From NCBI GenBank assembly GCA_002633005.1, contig NMRA01000267.1, positions 351,765 through 415,764 on the forward strand: a DNA stretch of 64,000 nt, given 5' to 3'. The position numbers and the translations under genes are program-made. The notes below the pieces were generated by a model, which saw only the letters and a program-made list of their open reading frames with translations, had not been told where the DNA came from and made no database searches. This DNA comes from Phoronis australis. Lineage: Eukaryota; Phoronida; Phoronidae. Positions 56,701-64,000 of this stretch are shown here, in pieces. Positions within the stretch are counted from its first letter, which is position 1; the number at the start of each line of letters is the position of its first letter.

Positions 56701-57915
56701 AGGATGATAACGTTTTTCCAAGCCCAGCTCTTGTCGAAACCCTTTCAAAGCGGTAAGCAATTTAAATCGAAATTTTGCTGCTTTGACGTAAAACCGGTTT
56801 GTAACCAATGCTGTTGTCAATTTTCAGAGAAATATTGGACAAGCTGGCTGGACCGTGACGACCCAAGTGGTACTGGTGACTGGGAGACTGCTCGCGATTT
56901 CAGGGTAAGACATAACAGAATCCTATACGGTACGAGTCTTGGGTTTATGACATGGACAAAACCTCTTGGAAGTTCCAAGAAGTTATGCCATGCCATAAAC
57001 TCGAGACGAATGTAGGATTTGTTTTCTCAATGAACCGACCCCCAAGGGTGCGCACATGAAGTGTAAGACGGGTTCTTGGCTTCTATCTGGAAAATTGGAG
57101 TAGTTCTCGATTGTTACGGCAACCGGCTAAGGTGGAAAGTATTTTTTGAGGCCCAAAAATTGCGACTCTCGGGGTATGGCCCACAAAATTCATCTTTATT
57201 TTTTAACTTTTGGATTATTTCCTTTGACAAACGTATAATCAAATCAAAGAAAGAGTATCCATTCAATGATACGTGAATCAACATTAGACAAAAAAGTTGT
57301 GTGCCTAGTATGTGCACGCCTCAGTGGTGTCGTTTGATTGAGGACGAGTACCTTTTCGTCTGCGTTTTTAGGTACTTTGAATTAAGTACATGATTTCTCC
57401 TTGGCTGGTCTTTGTTTGTATCCCAACAAACAGAAGTTTACAAAATTTTTGACTTGTTTTGACGTATCATTGTTAAGACTACAGTCAAGTGTTTATTACG
57501 CTACAGATAAGAGGCAAAAATTGCTGAAAACTGATTCAAATGAAACTGTAAAGTGTCATGTCACGTGCATCTTCTCTCACTAACGTTCATTTTTGTAATC
57601 TGTACTATGGGATGATAATAAACTATTTGTAATATCGCTTACAGAAATAGAATCAAACGACGGTTTTCATTTAATTGTAACGTCTTTTCCTAGAAAAGGC
57701 CGTACTATCTGTGCAACGGCATGACTCCTTTGGCAGCGATGTGTAGAGTAAAAGGCACCACCAAGACATTCAATCAATGGAACTACAGCTCTGTGACCAA
57801 CGAGAAACTGAGAGTCCCGTGCACACCAGAGACCGGTCTTGCCTGCGTTAACTCCGACCAGCGGGACAGGAGATGCCAGGACTACGAGATCCGCTTCCTT
57901 TGCCCCTGTAATTAG
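50447..57915 (+). CDS. secreted protein with three WxxW (CILP/mucin-2 type) domains, seven exons
   Basis: The coding exons are 50447-50750, 52028-52107, 53072-53327, 54476-54561, 55275-55503, 56828-56904 and 57694-57915. They join in frame to 1254 nt, 417 aa, and all introns are GT-AG. Residues 1-18 are a signal peptide (Lys then a hydrophobic core with VLLL). Residues 22-101 are an acidic, Pro/Glu/Asp-rich linker. Three WxxW domains follow at about 102-213, 214-318 and 319-417. Each begins with a W-x2-W..DRD.PSGTGDWE-type block and ends with V.C....GL.C.N.DQ....C.DY..RF.C. WxxW domains occur in cartilage intermediate layer protein and gel-forming mucins, so an extracellular matrix or mucus role is inferred. 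I chose ATG 50447 because the signal peptide starts there; an in-frame ATG at 50402 is possible. AATAAA is at 58029. Confidence 0.9.
50948..51639. mobile_element. 692-bp fold-back element in intron 1 with 8-bp target duplication
   Basis: ATTGTAAC lies directly outside both ends (50940-50947, 51640-51647). Arms of about 250 bp are inverted copies, sharing aatcagccctcaa, gagaaaggtatacaactgtt, atccaatatgg and cattttatctgcga. The ends cactggcacctttaa and, on the other strand, cacaggcacttaaat match the 64-bp palindrome at 50190. It is non-coding and hAT-like by the 8-bp duplication. Confidence 0.9.
52028..52107 (+). CDS. WxxW gene exon 2: first half of domain 1
   Basis: Acceptor ttttag before 52028, donor gtgagt at 52108, 80 nt. 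With the phase-1 base of exon 1 it gives CGCTYWTNWLDRDD then STGTGDWETLSAF. Both Trp of the WxxW motif are present. Exits in phase 0. Confidence 0.88.
53072..53327 (+). CDS. WxxW gene exon 3: second half of domain 1
   Basis: Acceptor attgtcag, donor gtaagt at 53328, 256 nt. Carries PICEAKRPLAIMC, VKCNPEWGLLCLNKDQ and FQVRFRCPH, the Cys-rich body of the domain. Exits in phase 1. Confidence 0.88.
54374..54430. mobile_element. half copy of the CTAGGACC-family MITE in intron 3
   Basis: The phrase aatctcacgaagtccttctt then aacgaggtccaagcgttac matches the right arm of 16527-16655. The left arm is missing. It ends about 45 bp before exon 4. Confidence 0.65.
54476..54561 (+). CDS. WxxW gene exon 4: first half of domain 2
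   Basis: Acceptor gttacag, donor gtaata at 54562, 86 nt. Reads CLTCEQIWRDRDNPSGTGD then HETREIHP. The signature Trp pair is replaced (C and I), while RDRDNPSGTGD is kept, so this is a degenerate WxxW start. Exits in phase 0. Confidence 0.8.
55275..55503 (+). CDS. WxxW gene exon 5: second half of domain 2
   Basis: Acceptor cattgcag, donor gtaagt at 55504, 229 nt. Has QVCEGNTPLSATC, VPCTYRKGLQCLRSQN and CRDYQIKYCC. Exits in phase 1. Confidence 0.88.
55931..56602 (+). mobile_element. THAP-domain relic in intron 5 bounded by a 16-bp inverted repeat
   Basis: ACGTCATGGGTTGAAC at 55931 and its exact inverse at 56587 bound the segment. Inside, on the plus strand, one frame has RCVSGGCSNSSQ (the C-x4-C of a THAP finger). 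After a shift another frame reads VPKDTKVGQKWHRFVRRTR, then LCSAHFENSCFD with the C-x2-H ligands kept. A third frame continues MKAWFNKGQYLS. All four zinc ligands are present but in two frames, so it is dead. No target duplication is clear. Confidence 0.7.
56828..56904 (+). CDS. WxxW gene exon 6: first half of domain 3
   Basis: Acceptor caattttcag, donor gtaaga at 56905, 77 nt. Reads QKYWTSWLDRDDPSGTGD then WETARDFR, very close to exon 2. Exits in phase 0. Confidence 0.88.
57694..57915 (+). CDS. WxxW gene exon 7: second half of domain 3 and stop
   Basis: Acceptor cttttcctag, 222 nt to the stop TAG at 57913. Has YYLCNGMTPLAAMC, VPCTPETGLACVNSDQ and CQDYEIRFLCPCN. An NYS glycosylation site is present. 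The last domain ends right at the stop. Confidence 0.9.
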   Translation, partial: KRPYYLCNGMTPLAAMCRVKGTTKTFNQWNYSSVTNEKLRVPCTPETGLACVNSDQRDRRCQDYEIRFLCPCN

Positions 57916-60179
57916 CGGCACTTGTCCATTTAATTTAGAAACTCTATGAAAACATTGAAACGTTAAGTTTGCATCCCATAAAACTCATGCAGTATGGCTT
58001 AGTGTGTTTTGTTTAGTTTCTCGTCGATAATAAAGTTAAAATTCACGTCTGACGTTTTCTTCTTGATTAAGTTGACTAGAGGTATCAGCCACAAAGTCCC
58101 ATTTTAAAACGTCGTTGCAAGACTTCAATTTTGATTGTTGTTCGAAGAAAATTGAAAATCCGAGATGCGGTTACCTTGGAAATGCAAAATTTCGTATCTA
58201 CCCTCGCACCAAAGAGAAAGAGAAATCTTGTGTTCAAAACTGGTGGAAGCGTCAAAAATGAAGTGGTCTGTTTGATATTTTATTGATGTCTTGAGTCTTT
58301 TTAAGCAACTCTCGTGTTTTGTGCATAAATAATGAGTTGATAAAAACAATCAACTTCACCAAAGATGGCGATTCATGACGGAGAAACTACACGCCTGTCA
58401 ATGATGTGACGGCCGGCTTACACGTGTGTTATGACGTACACTATTGGTGCTCTCTCGCATATTGCGTAAAGTGCTTCAATAAATGCCCAATCAGAAACCA
58501 TTGGTACTCGCATGTCACTGTGTGTTGGCTCTTGGTGTTTTGAAACCGGCGGTTTTCAAATAAATTTGGAATGTTCTATTTCACAGTTGTTTCAAAACAC
58601 CTGGATACATAATTATCCTGATCTGTTCACGTTTCCTTCACAAGAATTTGCAATCTCAAACTAAAAGAAATAAATCTGTCGTAAAATTAAAAAGACCACT
58701 TGCAAAAACAGACCCCTGTTTCCGCTTCCGACACTTAGAATAAGCCTCAAAGGTTGTTCTCGTTTCCGTATTCAAGTAAAAACTATATCAGAAGGTTAAA
58801 TTTTGACATCCTTTCTCAAATCAGTTGCATCAACTTGCGGAAGACTAGGTGACTTCCGAAATAGCCGCGCCACATTGAAATTGATGAACACGTCAGACCG
58901 TGATCAGGGTGAACAAGCGTTCAGCGCCACCTACATGTACATATCCCATGTGTTGCAGACGTGAGGTTTCGACCTACTGGGATAAAAAGCGTTTAACATC
59001 TTTCCTGCCATTACTATGGCGGCAAATTTCCACTGTTGTGCGGCAGGATGCACCAATGTTTTACGAAAAAGACAAACCTTTTGAAAAATAAATTGATGAA
59101 CAAGGGCATCGCCTTGCACCGGCCTACTATTCCTCTGGATTGTGAAAACCAAGAAATTACCAACATCACATTCTGATCTAGTATCACATTCGATTAAACT
59201 TAACTAACAAGCTTATTGTTGGTACACAATGCTGTGGTAGTAAGCGGGTCAGAGCTTACTGACACACAAAGGAATCGACAGGTGGAAGTTAAATGTATTA
59301 AATTTCTCTGAAAGTCAACCGCTTTCTCCGTTCGAAGTTTTTTGGTGACAGTATACATATTTTATACAAAACAACCATCGTCTTCACGACATTTTTTGAT
59401 CGTCGTTTGGAAATTGCATGTTTAACTAGTTGGCGTCAGGCGCACTGTTTACATCATAATTGCTGCATTACGTGAGCTTGTCGGATGAACGGAGACAATG
59501 ACAGAGCTGTAATTGGTAAACAACCGGACTATGTTTACCAGCCTTCTTTCATTTCTAGTCACTGTTAATTTGGTAACAACACGAATGTATCCCACTAGCC
59601 GATTGGTGAAATCGGGATACTCCTCCCACTGCGCGGGTGCGTAACGGTGTTCCTCATATTTCCCACTGCAAAAAAGAACTCCGCGACAAAGCCAGTGGCT
59701 GCGGTTGATAAAGCGGGAGAATTTCGATCCCAGCCAGAGTTATAAAGCTAAAATAAATTAGCGAATTAAACTAATCAAACAATGCGGTGAGGGGCTGAAA
59801 GTATAGAATTTATTCCTCCGCTTTTACAATATAATGGACCACTATCCACCAAATCTGAGACGGGATAAATCATAGGCCCGTAGCCAGCATTGTGCGGAGG
59901 GTGGTTCGATTTTCTAAAGCGGTGAACCTTTTGATCATATTTCGCAAACGTCGGCCATTTTTTCTGTAGCGCCCCTAGGCAGCTAACCCCGGCAGAAGGG
60001 AAATCCATATATACGACGATGACTCTTAGTGCCTCAAGTTTCTTGAGATAAGACAGAATTCGTAAGTCTAATTCAAGAAATGATGATGAAATGACGAATA
60101 CTCCCAAAACAGGAACCAAATTAGCATGTATTGAGGTCCACAAAGTTCTTTTTCTTGATTACTGAGCGTTACCCTCTCT
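57916..60179. other. 3' flank of the WxxW gene and unassigned DNA
   Basis: AATAAA at 58029-58034, about 115 bp after the stop, is the likely poly(A) signal. Beyond about 58.1 kb nothing is recognised. Confidence 0.55.
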
Positions 60180-60517
60180 TCCAAATTTTCGAACTATGCG
60201 CACTTTTAACAATGAGTGATTATACTCCATCACATACTCGGACGGAAACATTTAAACACAGAATGACGTGAAGAATTTTTTGCCAGGTTACTTAAGTTGC
60301 TCATAGTGATGCGGGAAATGAGAACAGTCCACTACCACTCAAAAGGTATCCAAATTTTCGAACTATGCGCGCTTTTAACAATGAGTGATTATACTCCATC
60401 ACATACTCGGACGGAAACATTTAAACACAGAATGACGTGAAGAAATTTTTGCCAGGTTACTTAAGTTGCTCATAGTGATGCGGGAAATGAGAACAGTCCA
60501 CTACCACTCAAAAGGTA
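60180..60517. repeat. recent tandem duplication, 2 x 169 bp
   Basis: Positions 60180-60348 and 60349-60517 are almost identical; I see a gcgcac/gcgcgc change and a small shift in a T run. There is no ORF across it. The near identity indicates a recent event or an assembly artefact. Confidence 0.92.
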
Positions 60518-61469
60518 TTGCTCCAAAGGTTCACTACTCCGAAGGTTCATTACCCCCAATAATGTATGAAATTTCGGACTGAAATATGATTTTTGTACTT
60601 CCATATGTCAAAATATGCATTTAGATCTAGACGCAGTGGTGTAAAAATAATACTGAGAACAACGCTGGGGTATTAATTAACTTTAACTGTTTGGGTTTCT
60701 TGGGCATGCGAAAAGTGTGCTCCAAAGCATTTCTTATGAATACGGAAAAATGAATGCGTACTTGCAGTTTGAATAGAATACGAAGTAGGAATATTGATGA
60801 ATTATCAACCACGATACATTCACCAAATCCAAGTCAAGATTGCATCATTTCACAGCGCGTCTGAAAATCTTATTGTAGCGCTTCAACCCTCTCCACTGCA
60901 TGGAATCACGAGCATGACCGGGTTGGAACTAGATTTAAAGGTGCCCGTAAGTCGCCACAACCCTGGAATGAAATACTTATTTACAGATTACGTGTTTATG
61001 TATCCGGCCAACAACATTCGCTCGAACGACAATAATTATGTGCGAAAATACGTTCAGTGAACACAGACACGTGTCAGTGCCACTCCTCAACTGTGTTGAA
61101 ATGTGGTCTGCCTATCAAGGTTTTTGGCACATAGGCAGATCCAGACTCAGAGGGAGGCCCAAGAAACTTAAAAAAGCCCCAAACGAAATCACGTCATCAA
61201 GTTGAACGGAGGTCAGATGTGGAGGAGATGGCTGATGATGATAACCACGCTCGATACCAATCGCGTTTGCGAGAGCGTTTATTTTTCAAACAGGGTCATA
61301 TGGGGTACTAATGCATATTTTAGTACCCCCTGCCTTTAGTAGTCCCCTCCTTCAACTCTAACCTAACCTCACAAACATCCAACTAATTGAGCGGGGACTA
61401 ATCTTTCGTGAAACTTTGGATTCGCCTTTGCTTTCACTGAATGCTACACGCGCTTAGGACTACACATGT
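60518..61469. other. unassigned DNA with one open frame
   Basis: An 87-codon frame from ATG 60797 to 61060 (MNYQPRYIHQIQVKIASFHS ...) shows no domain, splice context or repeat match. It may be chance. Confidence 0.25.
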
Positions 61470-61853
61470 AGCCTTCACGGGGGGCTCATATCCAAACGCT
61501 GTGGACCATAAACAAGTAGGTTGAACTTCTGTTTTGTGTAAATTTATTGTGTTTTATGTTTGCTATGGACGGCTGAAGTGAAGCACCCGTGGAATTTCTA
61601 GTCCGGAGTGTCATACCTTGTAGTATATATAGTGTATTGACTATTGGGGACGATCAGAAGCTGAGGTTGCCTGTGGTTCTCCGTGTTTTTTTTCTTTGAT
61701 AATACTTCAGGAATCAAGGAAAATGCTTGGTTTTTGGATGAAAAACAGACACAGTTTCCATTCGGTGCTATGCGCATCTACAATCGTGCTTTGCGCAAAT
61801 GTTTACAAACAAAATGTTGGCCCCCCCCTTGTAATATCCTAGATGCGCCGCTG
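61470..61853. mobile_element. CAGNGGCGGAT-family fragment, right part
   Basis: It shares aacgctgtggaccataaaca, gataatacttcaggaatcaa and ggtgctatgcgcatc with 24340-24698 and ends tcctagatgcgccgctg at 61853. The left end is lost and no target duplication is seen. Confidence 0.7.
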
Positions 61854-63360
61854 CACTACATGTTGAAATATGCGAATACATTGCAATTGCTGCTAAAACA
61901 ATGCACACATGAATCTACGGGCTCGTTTCATGAAAAGTGATAGAAATTTGGTCTTGAGCTCCCCGAAATTTCAATAGAGTGAAAAGTTAAAGGAGAATGT
62001 CACCTCCAAAACAACCTATTTTGTATCAATTTAGATCGATTAGTTAAACTCGATAACACCAAGTATAGTTTTTTTTCCTGACGTCTGACGGCAGACGGGT
62101 GTTGAAATTAACCAATGACGTCAGAGGTTCGAATGCAGTGTGCTCAGCAGTTCATAACTCGCTTACTGGTGTCAGCTTATCGCTAGAAGTCATCATTTTA
62201 AACCAATAAATCATCAAAATTCGATGTAAAACCCTTACAAATTCATCGACACATGGAACAAATGAGCAGTCTTACAACATCTGTTGTGGCGCTTTTTTAT
62301 TGCCCATCTTACCAGAGATTACCAATTATACGCTATTTACCTGTATTCATTATATTGTAACTGTACTAGTCATAATAAATGACCTTATATCGCCTACCTC
62401 CGTCTGATTTTCATCTCTGGTAACGAGCTTGCGACGCACGTATCATTCATCTATTATTCAGGACAATTATGTCGGTCATAAATGTTATTTTATTTCTCTG
62501 TTACAGATTTTTAGGTATTTGAACGTTCCGTAGCCTACAGAGATCGGTAGGCCAATTTACCAAGGTTGGTCGCGGGAGTTTGGGGTCTGTTCGGTGAAAT
62601 GCAGACAGGAGAATATATATATGTAGCTTCGTGTTGTAATTTTAGACATTTTTTTTCAGTTCTAAACACACAAATCGCTTGCTATCCCGGCCAGTGGCTC
62701 GGAACCCGATCAGGCCATCGTGGCCGGACTGAAGACACCACGAATGTAAACCAGCCAAAGTTGGAAACTAAACTTCCAGTCACGAAAAGACTATACTAGT
62801 GAGCCAAAAAAATATTCACGTGATTATTTTCGTCAATTAGCCGCGAAACTGCAAATCTACTTACCAAAGAGTGCCGCGAAGTCAGGTTATCCTTTCCCAG
62901 AACCGTCAAGGCAAAAGTTGTGCAGTAACAATGATTCGAATAATTTATATGAATATCTAAATAAAGATTCCCCTAACATTTGACCATAGGATATAAAATC
63001 GAGATATTTTTTCACAACCGCTTTCTGTCAGCAAAAACTGAATTAGCATGCGCTCACAGGGCCTCGGTGCCCGGTCAATTAGTTTATTAATTACATCTAA
63101 AGCCGGTAACGCAACGATTACTTCATTGTTGAGTTCTCAAAATATTTGCACTCACGAACACTCCAAGGCATTACACATTGTATCTAATGAGACAGACTTT
63201 GTTTCAGTTTTCTATAAGCATTGGTTAGGGTGAGAATAAATCATTTTGAAACAGAACGCTCAATGTAAACGTCAACGTGACAACTCGCTCATCAGACGAA
63301 GACTTCACAGGTCGATTGTTAAGTTTCACAGGAATACACTGATCAAGAAATAATAGAGAG
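61854..63360. other. unassigned intergenic DNA
   Basis: No gene or repeat end is recognised. A possible small exon-like frame at 62650-62799 has no domain. Confidence 0.4.
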
Positions 63361-63391
63361 GCTCCGTGAACGTGCACAGACAACAGAACTT

Positions 63392-63709
63392 ATGGATAGT
63401 TCCGGAAACCGTTTAAATGACTTTTCATGGTGTCAGTGAGCTAAGTGCACGATGAGGGAAACGACTGACGCTTGCGTTTGTTGCCACGAAATTCCACAAG
63501 TGAGACGCCTTCTTGGAGAAGCGCAGATGTGTCTCACGGACCATCCTGATTTTGTACCGCATCTAAAAAAGGTGTACTTACGACGTTTTTTAGGGCTGAG
63601 AAAAGAACTGGCGAAAACATCCTACACACAGAGGATCGCCAAACGGAAGCCTCACGAACGAGTCAGTCATCAAACAGGTTATATAAAACGTTATGTTCTC
63701 ACGCCTTGA
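63392..63709 (+). pseudogene. P2X7-type intracellular (zinc-binding) domain, with in-frame TGA
   Basis: From ATG 63392 the frame reads MDSSGNRLNDFSWCQ, then a TGA (63437-63439), then AKCTM and, from 63452, ACVCCHEIPQVRRLLGEAQM followed by CLTDHPDF. The WC-x-C-x2-C ... CVCC.EIP ... C.T.HP.F order is that of the P2RX7 C-terminal zinc module, found alone in many invertebrate and transposon-linked proteins. The TGA falls where the family has a Cys. After residue 60 the sequence drifts from the family. It is probably a broken copy. A readthrough or exon-boundary explanation is possible but unsupported. Confidence 0.65.
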
Positions 63710-63779
63710 ATTAATTGTAATTGTTTATGTTTTCATGGCCAACTACAATTCTCCATAATCAAAAACTGATCTACAGCCG

Positions 63780-63990
63780 ATCCGACGAAATGCAGGCCAC
63801 TGACAGACACGGAGAAGTTTCACGGCCTCATACTTGGTCTTAACGGCGTACTTTTCATTCTTCACTACCGCGAGCCACTTCCGAAGCATTATGGGCTCTC
63901 GAGGAAATCGAAAAAACGATACACCGCTTTCCTCGCAGCTTCATAATTCGCACAAGCGGGAGCGATACACCACACTATCAGTAGCGGCAC
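63780..63990 (-). pseudogene. THAP-domain fragment at the window edge
   Basis: The minus strand has CANYEAARKAVYRFFDFL in one frame and GVSFFRFPREPIMLRKWLAV then VKNEKY in another. The second is the FFRFP ... W block of a THAP finger, so the domain spans a frameshift. The distal C-x2-H is not visible. It faces the P2X7-type relic from the opposite strand, 70 bp away. Confidence 0.55.
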
Positions 63991-64000
63991 TCACTCTGCC

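Noticed and set aside
60797-61060. Possible small protein of 88 aa
   Set aside because: No domain, no splice or repeat context and no composition signal; kept only as an unassigned frame.
63437-63439. Selenocysteine codon (TGA at a Cys position)
   Set aside because: No selenocysteine insertion hairpin was recognised downstream and the rest of the module decays; a nonsense mutation is simpler.

Overview
The window is animal nuclear DNA. It has no operons and no dense coding. One gene has seven exons with GT-AG borders, one is an intronless seven-helix receptor, and most of the rest is transposon remnants of metazoan type: RNase H-bearing and other LINEs, BEL/Pao and gypsy LTR elements, inverted-repeat DNA elements, THAP-domain relics and a P2X7-type zinc module. 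It looks like an AT-leaning marine invertebrate. I cannot place the phylum; cnidarian, hemichordate and lancelet all fit. Runs of N at 23786-23858 and single N's at about 19902 and 47220 are assembly gaps.

Intact genes. (1) 27215-28165 (+): a single-exon class A GPCR of 316 aa. (2) 50447-57915 (+): a secreted protein of 417 aa in seven exons, with a signal peptide, an acidic linker and three WxxW modules (the CILP / mucin-2 WxxW type). Each module is encoded by two exons with the same 1-0-1 intron phases, which is a tandem exon-pair duplication. Everything else that looks coding is broken.

Layout. 0.5-13 kb: a LINE 3' region cut by a 3.5 kb stretch and by a 2.4 kb inverted-repeat element with a GCAAG duplication, then a dispersed repeat cut by a 3.3 kb RNase H-type LINE with a 9-bp duplication. 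13.06-16.25 kb: an inverted-repeat element with TTA flanks. 16.25-18.1 kb: dispersed repeats with partners at 33.8-34.1 kb and 44.6-46.0 kb. 18.5-26.0 kb (-): a gutted BEL/Pao element invaded by two inverted-repeat elements, with tandemly duplicated sequence upstream. 26-37 kb: a THAP relic, the GPCR gene, satellites and a gypsy integrase relic. 37.5-43.8 kb: a second collinear copy of the 0.6-9.7 kb material, carrying a gypsy element that itself carries a 1.13 kb hairpin-type insertion. 43.9-49 kb: more inverted-repeat elements, a THAP relic and an L1-type ORF1 relic. 50-58 kb: the WxxW gene with three insertions in its introns. 58-64 kb: a recent tandem duplication, a transposon fragment, and P2X7-type and THAP relics at the end.

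The most useful structural result is a family of elements with CAGNGGCGGAT-type ends that repeatedly produced 5-bp target duplications (four exact cases in this window). The paralogous copies also allow the nested insertions to be ordered in time.
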